DNA of 64,000 nucleotides from Methylonatrum sp040877625 (GCA_040877625.1 JBBDNK010000028.1:62001-126000), one strand, 5' to 3'; positions 35,055 through 43,011 are shown, counted from the stretch's first letter. Notes: generated by a model not told the origin, from the letters alone. Made by a program: numbers and translations.

Positions 35055-36271
35055 CAGCCGGCCAGCCCCTGGTGAAGGTCAGTCAGCAACTGGCGGACCT
35101 GGGGCCACCGGAACTGCATCCGCCCGATACCCACCTCACCACTCCAGTCCAGCAACCGCCCATGGTTGACCAGCCTGGCCCGGCGGGGACCTTTCAGCTG
35201 CGTTTCCCGCCGCTCGATCAGGGTTCGCAGGTACGCGTCGTCGGCGCCCCGGCCCGCGCCGATGTGGACGATCCGATCACGCCAGTTCCTGATGAACTCC
35301 CGCTGCATGTGCACCTGACGGGCACCGCGCCGTGCCGCGAATGCCCATAGCTGCTGAAGATCGAATGGCGGCTCGTCCGCTTCCCGCCGTGCCCATTCCG
35401 CCAGCTCGGCACGATAGCGATCAATCCGCGCCTGGTCGGCTTCGCTATGCTCGCTGGCATGGCGCCTTTCGGCCAGCATCAGGTTGTACAGAAGGGGCGC
35501 GCCTTCCATGTGCATGGAAAACCGCCGCGCCAGTTCCAGCACCTCGGCGACTTCGGGGCCGGCCCTCAGAGCGTCGGGATCCTCCCACGGCACCGCCGCC
35601 GGTTGAGTGCTCCCCTCCCGCGCAAGCCAGGCAAGCAGGCTCCCGGGGCAACGGTCCTCGATGCGGCCCTGCATGAAGCCGGCTTCCTCGGAAGTAAGTT
35701 CAAACGAAACCGATGTCAGGAAATCGGGCGGCGCCGGCGGCAGGCGTGGATGCCACGTAGGCGCCCGGGTCCAGGTAACCCCCGGATCATCCGACCGCCC
35801 GATGTCGTTGCGGCGTTTTGCCAGGCTGTCGAAATGCGTGTGATACCAGCTCTGGGTCTGCGCGGGCATGAAAATGCCCCACCCCACCAGGCCGGCCCAG
35901 TAAGCATTGCTCGGCAGCCGCGCGAGGTTTTCCCGGGCGAGAACGCCGATCACTCCGCGGTACTCGCCGGCTTCGAGCAACGCGTTGATGAGCTGGATCT
36001 CAAGCCGACGGACCTCACTGCCGACATCGAGACCTCGTCCCCGGGCCTCGATGTCTCGGTAAACCCAGGGAATAAAGAGGAAATATCTCAGCCTGGTATG
36101 CAGGCTTGAGGTGCCGGGAAATAGCGTATCCGAGAGCAGATCGCGCAAGCTGCCCAACCCCAGCTCATCGACCGTGCCCTGCTCGCTGAGTAAATCCAGC
36201 ACCCGCCGAATCCTGTCACGGTCGCTGGCGGTTAGGTCGATCCAGGTGAGGAATGAATTCGGGATCATCAC
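35054..36271 (-). CDS. DUF6361 family protein
   Basis: 405 residues. The start LTWIDLTASDRDRIRRVLDL, then EQGTVDELGLGSLRDLLSD, LFPGTSSLHTRLRYFLFIPW, is the hallmark of DUF6361. WAGLVGWGIF and LLAWLAREGS follow. The family is often encoded next to helicase and PLD genes in defence islands; its function is not known, and it may be a substrate sensor. It is the first gene of a three-gene operon. A short AT-rich promoter region precedes it, then the displaced hsdM fragment. Confidence 0.85.
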   Translation of the reverse strand: MMIPNSFLTWIDLTASDRDRIRRVLDLLSEQGTVDELGLGSLRDLLSDTLFPGTSSLHTRLRYFLFIPWVYRDIEARGRGLDVGSEVRRLEIQLINALLEAGEYRGVIGVLARENLARLPSNAYWAGLVGWGIFMPAQTQSWYHTHFDSLAKRRNDIGRSDDPGVTWTRAPTWHPRLPPAPPDFLTSVSFELTSEEAGFMQGRIEDRCPGSLLAWLAREGSTQPAAVPWEDPDALRAGPEVAEVLELARRFSMHMEGAPLLYNLMLAERRHASEHSEADQARIDRYRAELAEWARREADEPPFDLQQLWAFAARRGARQVHMQREFIRNWRDRIVHIGAGRGADDAYLRTLIERRETQLKGPRRARLVNHGRLLDWSGEVGIGRMQFRWPQVRQLLTDLHQGLAG

Positions 36272-36359
36272 AGCGCGAGAACACAGTCGCGAACTGGAGG
36301 CCAGTAAACACGCCGGCTGCTACTACTTTCCCGCCGTCCGGCATCCGCATGTGCAGAGC

Positions 36360-36486
36360 CCGAGCAGCGCTTCAGGAACAGCATGCCGAAGATGTACTCC
36401 TTGAATTCAGAGGCATCCATCTTGCCGCGCAGGATATCGGCGGCTCGGAAAAGGTGGCGTTCCAGTTGGGGTAACGTCAGGGGCAT
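36360..36486 (-). pseudogene. Displaced hsdM 5' fragment
   Basis: The first 42 codons of hsdM (MPLTLPQLERHLFRAADILR ... FLKRCSG), identical in frame to 17560-17686, then a break at 36360. A complete copy of the upstream leader is kept on its right side. It is not functional. Confidence 0.9.
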
Positions 36487-36649
36487 TAGTTGGTCTCTTC
36501 GGCTCTCACACCATGCAAAACGGATGCAGCCACATGTTACAGCCTTTGCCCCGGTCTTGAGAGCCGCTGTTCTCCGGCCGCCACGATCCGGAGAACCTGC
36601 CGGCACGAACAGCAACAGTTCGCGTAGGGCGAAAAAGCGCAGCGCCTTC
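36360..36649 (-). repeat. Direct repeat A2: hsdM 5' end plus leader (leader copy 3)
   Basis: Partner of 17560-17849 at a constant offset of 18,800 bp. The third 89-bp leader lies at 36515-36603 and keeps the 9-bp stem GTTCTCCGG/CCGGAGAAC, although the loop has changed (CCGCCACGAT against CCGCCACAAC). The repeat ends inside the left terminal repeat of the MITE-like element at 36621. Confidence 0.92.
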
Positions 36650-36886
36650 CGCCGCATGAAGCCATTGGCCGCCCTCCCTTCGTCATGCCGAGTTATCGCC
36701 GCAGCCGGATTCCTCAAAGACATGCTCCTTCACGGTCAACCTGCTGGATCGCGGTCGCCGACTGCTCGTGGAATTGTTCGACTTGCGGGACTGGGCGGGT
36801 GTCGGGGTGACGAGTCGGCGGCGGGCGACCGGAATGAAGGAACTCTGTCATTCGGCGGAAGGCGCTGCGCTTTTTCGCCCTACGCG
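36621..36886. mobile_element. MITE-like element, full copy A
   Basis: 266 bp with terminal inverted repeats of about 38 bp: CGCGTAGGGCGAAAAAGCGC followed by AGCGCCTTCCGCCGCATGA on the left, and its near-exact complement on the right. No complete gene lies inside. The interior is homologous to 41564-41830 read in the opposite direction. It is a non-autonomous repeat, found also as right-end fragments at 38455, 45700 and 58600. Confidence 0.8.
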
Positions 36887-37205
36887 GGCTCAAGATCTCA
36901 GCGTTTACCTGAAAGGTTGGCGTGAACTTTGAATTTCGCTATTCTGCTTACCGCTGCCGGAGGCAGCCCCGCTTAATCAAGGGATTAACTCAACGCGTCC
37001 AAGGATGGCCCGCATGACAGATTTTTTGCCTCAACGAAATCTTCTTTCGCTCATCAAGCTACAGTATTGCTGGACTACGCCCGGCGCGCTCCCCTTGCGC
37101 GAGGAACACGCCCGTGCACCATCACTGCGCGGACGAACAGACACATCTTCCGATTTCTCGTAACTAATTAAAAAGCAGGAAATCACACCAAAGGGAGTTT
37201 GAACG
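36887..37205 (+). other. Upstream region of the second hcp
   Basis: No gene is seen. There is a small perfect hairpin, GCTGCC-GGA-GGCAGC, near 36953-36967, and an AT-rich stretch (CTAATTAAAAAGCAGG) just before the hcp ribosome site AAAGGGAG. It probably contains the hcp promoter. Confidence 0.4.
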
Positions 37206-37694
37206 ATGGCTGTATTTTTACATTATGAAGGAATAACCGGTGAAACATCGGATCAGAACCATCAGGGTTGGATGGATATCGAATCGTGGAGTTGGGGGAC
37301 CCGCAGAAAGATAACCTCTTCCAGCTCCACCAAGAATGACCGTGAATCCGCAAACACTGAAATTACCGACCTTTTGGTTAGCCGTTACATGGATAGCGCC
37401 ACGCCCAATTTATTCATCGAATCCTGTTGCGGAAAAGGCAATACGGTAGTACTGCGTTTGACAAAAACCGGTACTGGTTCTGGTTCTGACGTCTATATGG
37501 AGTACACACTGAAGAACGCCTTAATCAGCAAATATGACGTTGGCGGAACTGGACAAGACACTCGTCGGCCGATTGAGCAATTGACTATCAGCTTTGTAGA
37601 CCTTGAGGTCAAATACACCCCTTACGACGATGATGGGAATGCACTAGCGCCAGTGGCAGTTGGCTTCGACACGGCAACCAATACAAAGCGCTAG
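37206..37694 (+). CDS. hcp: Hcp-family T6SS tube protein/effector carrier 2
   Basis: 162 residues. MAVFLHYEGITGETSDQNHQGWMDIESW opens the Hcp fold; NDRESANTEITDLLVSRYMD, NLFIESCCGKG and QLTISFVDLEVKYTPYDDDG follow. It is a clear paralogue of the Hcp at 25334 (same FIESCCG and SF.xLxxxYxPxDDDG segments), but diverged. AAAGGGAG lies upstream. It precedes a Tse2-like toxin, and Tse2 is a known Hcp-lumen cargo, so this Hcp is probably dedicated to that toxin. Confidence 0.92.
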   Translation: MAVFLHYEGITGETSDQNHQGWMDIESWSWGTRRKITSSSSTKNDRESANTEITDLLVSRYMDSATPNLFIESCCGKGNTVVLRLTKTGTGSGSDVYMEYTLKNALISKYDVGGTGQDTRRPIEQLTISFVDLEVKYTPYDDDGNALAPVAVGFDTATNTKR

Positions 37695-37769
37695 GCGGGC
37701 GAACCGTGGAATAAGGGGGCGAGCGGAGATAACGCGTGAGCCCTCTTTTATGTTACAAGGAGAGTACAA

Positions 37770-38231
37770 GTGTATCAGGCAGAGGTATTGAAAGATATAT
37801 TGCTGGAATCGGGAGAGATAGAGCGATACTTTGATGGTAATGTTCCCATTGATTTATGGAGAGCAAAGAAAATAAAGTCATCAGGTCCTTTGTTTGAACT
37901 TGTCGAACGGGAAGTCGCTCGATCACGTGGGGCCCCGAGGAAACCTGATATCACCATTGAGAACAACTGGGCTCGCATCAGAGATGCGCCCAGGGGGATC
38001 AGCACGTTTGACAGGCCAAACATCTTCAAAGGTCACTGGGCGTACTATAAGATTCCAGCTGGAACTATTCTTCCCATCGGACTAGCCATAGTCAAAGATC
38101 ATTATAATCAGTCTTTTGGTGCCACTCACTATACCATTGCACCAGCCCACGACATGCCTCTTTCGAAATTTAAGGTGCTTCTCGCGGAACTTGCACAACT
38201 TCTTGAAAAGGATGTAGCTAATGGAAATTGA
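37770..38231 (+). CDS. Tse2-like T6SS toxin
   Basis: 153 residues from GTG at 37770 with AAGGAGAG upstream. RAKKIKSSGPLFELVE, RKPDITIENNWARI, GISTFDRPNIFKGHW, YKIPAGTILPIGLAIVKDHYN and FGATHYTIAPAHDMPLSKFK follow the order of Pseudomonas Tse2 (the SVFDR..., IPDGTDIPP.L, QDSYN and ATHYTIMPA segments). Tse2 is a cytoplasmic, ADP-ribosyltransferase-like toxin that causes growth arrest and is delivered through Hcp. There is no signal peptide, consistent with cytoplasmic action. The stop overlaps the next gene by 11 bp. Confidence 0.8.
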   Translation: MYQAEVLKDILLESGEIERYFDGNVPIDLWRAKKIKSSGPLFELVEREVARSRGAPRKPDITIENNWARIRDAPRGISTFDRPNIFKGHWAYYKIPAGTILPIGLAIVKDHYNQSFGATHYTIAPAHDMPLSKFKVLLAELAQLLEKDVANGN

Positions 38232-38436
38232 AAAATCATGGATTCCAACTCTTCTTTGCATTATCAACGATAGTGTAAAATACAACGATATGCTAAGAAA
38301 TAGTGATACCGTCAACGATCAAGGGGATATAGAAGAGTGGATGCTTCAAATATTTCACTTCAAGCAATATGTGCGAGACAACCTCAAGAATGATGAGGAG
38401 ATATGGGAGAAAGTAAAAAAATATCTGGATGAGTAA
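38221..38436 (+). CDS. Tsi2-like immunity protein
   Basis: 71 residues, all helical and acidic: MEIEKSWIPTLLCIINDSVK, YNDMLRNSDTVNDQGDIEEW and a C-terminal VRDNLKNDEEIWEKVKKYLD. The size and composition fit Tsi2, the small helical inhibitor of Tse2. Its start lies 11 bp inside the toxin gene, ensuring co-translation with its partner. Very AT-rich. The assignment rests mainly on context. Confidence 0.72.
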   Translation: MEIEKSWIPTLLCIINDSVKYNDMLRNSDTVNDQGDIEEWMLQIFHFKQYVRDNLKNDEEIWEKVKKYLDE

Positions 38437-38454
38437 TTTCGCGCATAGCGGCGA

Positions 38455-38505
38455 GAATGAACTCGGTCATACGGCGGAAGGCGCTGCGCTTTTTCGCCCT
38501 ACGCG
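38455..38505. mobile_element. MITE right-end fragment
   Basis: ACGGCGGAAGGCGCTGCGCT followed by TTTTCGCCCTACGCG, the right terminal repeat of the element at 36621-36886, with about 15 bp of the interior. It lies just after the immunity gene. Confidence 0.75.
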
Positions 38506-38555
38506 GGCTGGGTCGCCGTTGCCGACCGCTCGTGACAATACATCGAGCACGGTGT

Positions 38556-39494
38556 TCATTCGTCGGCCCTTGGCACGGATACGAAGCGCTCCTTCAGTAA
38601 CTGTCGTTCACCATCCCAGCGGTACGCCACCAGTGAACCTCCCTTCCGGGCGACGCTGTAGTCCAGGCATGCGACGTTCCGTGCCAGCGGCGCTGGAGTC
38701 CCTGTCCTCCAATAGTGTCCGATGAATACAGGTGGGGCTTTGGCAGGGTAAGTGTATGCCTGGTGCAATTGCGCGGGGTCATCGGAAAGCTGCTTGGTTA
38801 GCTGTGAATCACCGAGCGCGACATCCCGCCATGACATTCCTGGCTCCGCCTCCCACCACTTGATGCGGACTTCAGTACGCAGATGATTGTCCTTGTCCCG
38901 GAAGGTCAGATTGTCCGGCAGGGGTACTTCAACGCCTTTCAGGATGGTTTCCACGGCCGTAAATAACTTTCCCCCTTTTGTGGTCGCTGCCGGCAAGGCT
39001 GCAAGGGGCAGCACATTGCCATCCTCGAGTTCCCCGGACAGTACGGTCAGGGACGGTTCGTGCCAGGCGGCGTGGATAACGCGCAGATCACCCCGATCCA
39101 ACCACAACGGGAGGGTCCCAAACCAGCGAAGGGCATCTTCCAGCTCCGCATCATGGCCGTTGAAGCTCTCCAGCGTATCGCGGTGTTGCTTGGTGTTTTT
39201 TTCGTTACGCGGCCGTAGGTATTCATCCGGTTTATCCGGGTGTTTTGTGTGATATGCCAAGGCGTTGAGCTCATGATTACCCATGACGGCAAGTGCCTGT
39301 CCGTCCTCCACCATGGCTCGCGCAAGCGTACAGACACCTCGGGAATCAGGGCCACGGTCGATGAAATCCCCGAGAAAAATTACCTTGCGTTGGGGATGGG
39401 TCTATACACCGTCGGCATCGCGGTATTCCAGCTTTCTCAGTAGCGCTTTCAGCGTGGCGAATTCTCCGTGAATGTCGCCGATCAGATCGTACAC
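38556..39494 (-). pseudogene. Metallophosphatase gene with an internal stop
   Basis: From GTG at 39494 (AGAGGA upstream) the frame reads VYDLIGDIHGEFATLKALLR (GDxHG), KLEYRDADGV, then TAG at 39402-39404, then in frame THPQRKVIFLGDFIDRGPDS (GDxxDRG), AVMGNHELNALAYHTK (GNHE) and FIGHYWR (GH). All calcineurin-type metallophosphatase motifs are present, but the single in-frame stop splits the gene. The codon before the break is normally Tyr or similar, so one base change explains it. Full length would be about 312 residues. If not a sequencing error, the gene is inactive. Confidence 0.85.
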
Positions 39495-39711
39495 GCGCTT
39501 TTCCTCTTTTAATGGCGTATAGCAGCGCGTCCAGTACCCGCTGAAGCCGGTCTTCGAACGCCCCACCAATGCCCCGGTTGCGATCAGCGTAGAGCACGCG
39601 TCGTGCGAGATCCGGGAAATCCTGGTAGTCGGCAATAATGGCGCTCATGGCACTCAGGTCGTGGAGGCGGCGTACCAGATTGAGGTCAGCCTGGTGTTCG
39701 CCACGATATCG
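39495..39711 (-). pseudogene. C-terminal stub of an AbiEii-like toxin
   Basis: Immediately after the AbiEi stop, in frame: YRGEHQADLNLVRRLHDLSA, IADYQDFPDLARRVLYADR, then a helix up to the metallophosphatase start. It resembles the C-terminal 'R..L...VRRLHDL' helix of AbiEii nucleotidyltransferase toxins. The N-terminal nucleotidyltransferase domain (GGTxL and DxD) is entirely missing. The toxin is therefore dead. Confidence 0.6.
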
Positions 39712-39714
39712 AGC

Positions 39715-40317
39715 CTATCCACGCGCCACCATTTTCACGATGCCCTTGCCGATCTTCAACACCCGTCGCATGGGGGCGCCAGAGAGCTCAACGTACCGCC
39801 CTGTCGGGATTTGGTTGGAAGTGCCGCTGTTGTATGCCCGGCGAGCATCGTCCTCTATGATTTGGCGGCCGAGCCGGCCGGCGACAGCCGCGATCGTGCC
39901 GCTGAATCCGTGCTGGGGCATTAGCCCTTCGTTAAAGGGGGAACGCTTCGCGCGGGTATAGATCCCCTGCCCGATGCGCAGGATAACTCCCTCATTCTGC
40001 AGCTTTGATATCGCCTTGCGTACGGCCTCCTTGCTGACGTTCGGATACCTGAAGTCCTTGCGCAGAAAGATCGGGCTATTTTCCCGAAGAACCTGTTCGC
40101 GAATACGATCCGACAGGGTGTCGAAAGAGAGCTCACCCGGCGCATTTATTGCCGCCTTGTACTGGCCGCGCCCCGTCCGCACCAGTAAGCCCTCGGAAAC
40201 GAGCTCGGAGAGCGCACGGCTTACCGAGCGGTAGTTCCCGAGATTGTTGAGATCCCCCCGGGTCAGCGTGCCCCCTCTCCTGGACGCGCGTTTGGCGATT
40301 GAGCGCTTGATTGACAT
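39715..40317 (-). CDS. abiEi: AbiEi-like antitoxin (DUF6088), now orphan
   Basis: 200 residues. The N-terminal winged helix (SIAKRASRRGGTLTRGDLNN, then SVSRALSELVSEGLLVRTGRGQY) and second winged helix (RKAISKLQNEGVILRIGQGI) are the DUF6088/AbiEi pattern. A C-terminal domain starts GTIAAVAGRLGRQIIEDDAR and ends near LKIGKGIVKMVARG. In type IV toxin-antitoxin systems AbiEi represses the operon by binding inverted repeats. The partner toxin is a stub here. The gene may survive for its regulatory role or by chance. Confidence 0.85.
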   Translation of the reverse strand: MSIKRSIAKRASRRGGTLTRGDLNNLGNYRSVSRALSELVSEGLLVRTGRGQYKAAINAPGELSFDTLSDRIREQVLRENSPIFLRKDFRYPNVSKEAVRKAISKLQNEGVILRIGQGIYTRAKRSPFNEGLMPQHGFSGTIAAVAGRLGRQIIEDDARRAYNSGTSNQIPTGRYVELSGAPMRRVLKIGKGIVKMVARG

Positions 40318-40335
40318 GGCAGAATCTTATAAAGA

Positions 40336-40366
40336 CAACTTTAGGGCATTGTATGTCCCAAAGTTG
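40336..40366 (-). promoter_or_regulatory. Candidate AbiEi operator
   Basis: CAACTTTAGGG (40336-40346) and TCCCAAAGTTG (40356-40366) are an inverted repeat with a 9-nt spacer, 19 bp upstream of the AbiEi start. Its place and form agree with the autoregulatory sites bound by AbiEi-type repressors. Confidence 0.55.
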
Positions 40367-40426
40367 CTAAATGCAAAGAAGCGCCGCGCGGAGTGAAGTG
40401 ATCTTCCCCTACTTCGTTCGGCGTTG

Positions 40427-40549
40427 TCAGCCACGACTCGGAGGAACTGCTGGCCCAGCGCGAACGGCAGTAGACCGTGCCCCAGGAGATCCGCGAGCAG
40501 CTCCGGGATATACTGGCCGCCGGATTAAGCCGCAAAGGGAAATAGAACC
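40427..40549 (+). other. Unrecognised coding remnant before rhuM
   Basis: A plus-strand reading, SHDSEELLAQRERQ, stop, VPQEIREQLRDILAAGLSRK, GK, stop, looks like a broken gene tail. No family is recognised. It ends 5 bp before the RhuM-Fic ATG. Confidence 0.3.
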
Positions 40550-41551
40550 ATGTCGCAGGAAGCGAAGAACAGGGAGTTCGCCATTTTCACCGCCGACAAT
40601 GGAGACGTGCAGGTACACCTCTCACGGGAGACCGTCTGGCTGAGCCAGCAGCAGATGGCAGAGGTATTTGATACCAGCATGGACAATGTCAGCCTGCACC
40701 TCAAGAACATCTATGAGGATGGCGAACTGGTGCCCCAGGCAACTACCGAGGATTTCTCGGTAGTTCGCCGGGAGGGCAACCGCGAGGTACGGCGTAACCT
40801 CAAACACTACAACGTCGATGCCGTGCTTTCCGTGGGCTATCGGGTGAGTTCCAAACGGGCAATGCTGTTCCGCCAATGGGCAACGCGCACACTGCGCGAC
40901 CACTTGGTGCAGGGTTACACCCTGAACCAGCAACGTTTGGAACAGTACGCCAAGGACCTAGAAGCCGCGCTGGAACTCGTCCGCAAGGCCGCCGCCGCAC
41001 CGGAGCTGGACGGCCCAACCGGCCAAGGCCTGGTGGAAATCATCAGCCGCTATACCCAGACCTTCCTCTGGCTGCAACGCTACGATGAAGGTCTACTGAT
41101 CGAGCCCGCCGGCCAGACCGGCGGCACACTATCAACCACCAGCGAGGCCATGGCCGCGCTGCAACAGCTCAAGGCCAATCTCGTCCAGCGGAAGGAAGCC
41201 ACCGACCTTTTCGCCAAACCCCGAGGCGACGGCTTGGACGCCCTGCTGGGCAACCTGGACCAGACCGTATTCGGCGAGCCGGCCTACCCCACCATCGAGA
41301 GCAAGGCCGCCCATCTGCTCTATTTCGTGGTGAAAAACCACCCCTTCGCCGACGGCAACAAGCGAAGCGGCGCCTTCTTGTTCGTGGACTTCCTGCACCG
41401 CAACGGCCGGCTGTTCACCGAGCAGGGGCAGCCCATCATCAATGATACGGGCCTGGCAGCACTGACCCTGCTGGTAGCGGAATCCGCCCCCACGCAGAAA
41501 GACACGCTGATTCGTCTGATCATGAACATGCTGGCAAACGAGACATCATGA
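40550..41551 (+). CDS. RhuM-Fic fusion protein
   Basis: 333 residues. The N-terminal RhuM part: TVWLSQQQMAEVFDTSMDNV, HLKNIYEDGEL, YNVDAVLSVGYRVSSKRAML, FRQWATRTLRDHLVQGYTLN. The C-terminal Fic/Doc part has HPFADGNKRSGAFLFV (Fic motif HPFxDGNKRxG, about 264-279) with its catalytic His. RhuM-Fic proteins are often found inside or beside type I RM loci; Fic domains transfer AMP or similar groups to proteins. The molecular target here is unknown. AAAGGGAAA precedes the ATG. The gene is intact. Confidence 0.88.
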   Translation: MSQEAKNREFAIFTADNGDVQVHLSRETVWLSQQQMAEVFDTSMDNVSLHLKNIYEDGELVPQATTEDFSVVRREGNREVRRNLKHYNVDAVLSVGYRVSSKRAMLFRQWATRTLRDHLVQGYTLNQQRLEQYAKDLEAALELVRKAAAAPELDGPTGQGLVEIISRYTQTFLWLQRYDEGLLIEPAGQTGGTLSTTSEAMAALQQLKANLVQRKEATDLFAKPRGDGLDALLGNLDQTVFGEPAYPTIESKAAHLLYFVVKNHPFADGNKRSGAFLFVDFLHRNGRLFTEQGQPIINDTGLAALTLLVAESAPTQKDTLIRLIMNMLANETS

Positions 41552-41563
41552 GCCACGAGAGCT

Positions 41564-41830
41564 CGCGTAGGGCGAAAAAGCGCAGCGCCTTCCGCCGAAT
41601 GACGGAGTTCATTCACCCCGGTCGTCCGGCGTCGGCACTTCACCCCGACACTCACTAAATCCTGCAAGTCGATGAATATGAGGAGCAATCCGCATTGGCG
41701 GTCCGGCAGATTGACCCTGACGAAGCATATCCCTTGAAGAGTCCGGTTGCGGCGATAACCCACCATGACGAAGGGAGGATGTCCGATGGCTTCATGCGGC
41801 GGAAGGCGCTGCGCTTTTTCGCCCTACGCG
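41564..41830. mobile_element. MITE-like element, full copy B
   Basis: 267 bp with the same terminal inverted repeats as copy A (left CGCGTAGGGCGAAAAAGCGC, right CTTTTTCGCCCTACGCG). The interior is homologous to copy A in reverse orientation; for example GACGAAGGGAGG near the right end corresponds to CCTCCCTTCGTC in copy A. It lies between rhuM-fic and the SDR gene; the remaining 41831-41905 holds nothing clear. Confidence 0.8.
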
Positions 41831-41905
41831 GGCTGCCCTGAATCCGATGGCAGCCTCGCGTCAGGCTCACTTGTCAGCCGTTGACGCGTCTATGAGGCAG
41901 CGGTA

Positions 41906-42682
41906 CTAAGCTGTCGGAACTGAACCTCCGTCAATGACAAATTCCGTCCCCGTGATGGATGCGGCGTGAGGCGAAGCCAGGAACGCAATAAGGCTAGCAA
42001 CCTCGTGTGACGTGGAGGGGCGGCCAAGCGGAATACCTCCAATAGAATTCATGATTATCTGTTTACCACCTTCGTAATCCGTACCCGCCTCCTTCGCCAG
42101 ACGCTCGGCTAGCGCAACGGATGATTCAGTTTCGACCCATCCCGGTGCAACCCGTACAACTCGAACACCTTTTGGCGTAACCTCTTTCGACAGGCTTTTG
42201 CTGTAGGTCGAAAGCGCAGCTTTGGCAGCGGCGTAAGCGGTCGTTGATTCAGGCAGGGGCAGCCTGCTCTGGATAGATGTCACATGAATAATGACGCCTT
42301 TGTTTCTCGCCAACATATCGGGAAGTAAGGCCCGATCCAGACGCACGGCGGGAAGCAGATTCAAGTTGAATTCGCTCTGCCACTGCTCGTCGTTTAGCGC
42401 AGCGAATCCGCCCCCGGGGGCTGAGGAGCCGCCCAAAACATGAATGAGTATGTCCACCTTTCCCAGGAGACGTTTTGCCTCGCTCACCAGGACATCACAC
42501 CCTTCTCTGGTCATGAGATCAGCCGAAACACAATGGCCGCCCGCCATGTCGGCGGTCGCCTGTCGGGCCGAGGTCACCACCTTTGCACCCAGATCAAGGA
42601 ACAGTTCAACTACGGCGCGTCCGACCCCTTTTGTGCCTCCGGTAACCAAGACCCGCTTGCCTGCCAAGTCGAGGTTCATCAT
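41906..42682 (-). CDS. SDR family oxidoreductase
   Basis: 258 residues. The Rossmann motif VLVTGGTKGVGRAVVE (TGxxxGxG), a cofactor-loop ARQ, an NAG-like VLGGSSAP, and the active site S-x12-YAAAK (catalytic Ser near SIQSR, Tyr-x3-Lys in TTAYAAAKAAL) are all present. It is an NAD(P)-dependent classical short-chain dehydrogenase of unknown substrate. Its ATG overlaps the SnoaL-like stop by one base. The divergent LysR gene probably regulates both. Ordinary metabolic gene. Confidence 0.9.
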   Translation of the reverse strand: MMNLDLAGKRVLVTGGTKGVGRAVVELFLDLGAKVVTSARQATADMAGGHCVSADLMTREGCDVLVSEAKRLLGKVDILIHVLGGSSAPGGGFAALNDEQWQSEFNLNLLPAVRLDRALLPDMLARNKGVIIHVTSIQSRLPLPESTTAYAAAKAALSTYSKSLSKEVTPKGVRVVRVAPGWVETESSVALAERLAKEAGTDYEGGKQIIMNSIGGIPLGRPSTSHEVASLIAFLASPHAASITGTEFVIDGGSVPTA

Positions 42683-43011
42683 TAGTTAATCTCCAATGAA
42701 CGAATCCGGCCATCCTGCAGCAGAAATACGTGGTCCAGCTCCGTCGGACTGCCAGGAAAATTACCGGCAACACGCGTCTTGACGACCAGTTGGCCCTCTT
42801 CATTTGAAGATTCCAGGGGCTCGACGCGGTAGGTAAAGGCTTGCTGTGCGTTTCGCTGCCAGGTCTCGATAGCATCGATCCCCCGGTGGGTCTGGTTCTC
42901 GTCGATCACCGTGGCATCTGTCCAAAAGCAGTCGACAACACGCGAGATGTCACCGCCATTACTGATTTCAAAGTACGTCTCGACGGCTTTAGGTAGTAGA
43001 AGGTTCATCAT
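42682..43011 (-). CDS. SnoaL/NTF2-like protein
   Basis: 109 residues: LPKAVETYFEISNGGDISRV, then VDCFWTDATVIDENQTHRGI, DAIETWQRNAQQAF and LDHVFLLQDGRIRSLEI. This is the NTF2-like cone fold used as a small enzyme or binding domain. It is the first gene of an operon with the SDR. AGGAGA precedes the ATG at a short distance. Confidence 0.85.
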   Translation of the reverse strand: MMNLLLPKAVETYFEISNGGDISRVVDCFWTDATVIDENQTHRGIDAIETWQRNAQQAFTYRVEPLESSNEEGQLVVKTRVAGNFPGSPTELDHVFLLQDGRIRSLEIN

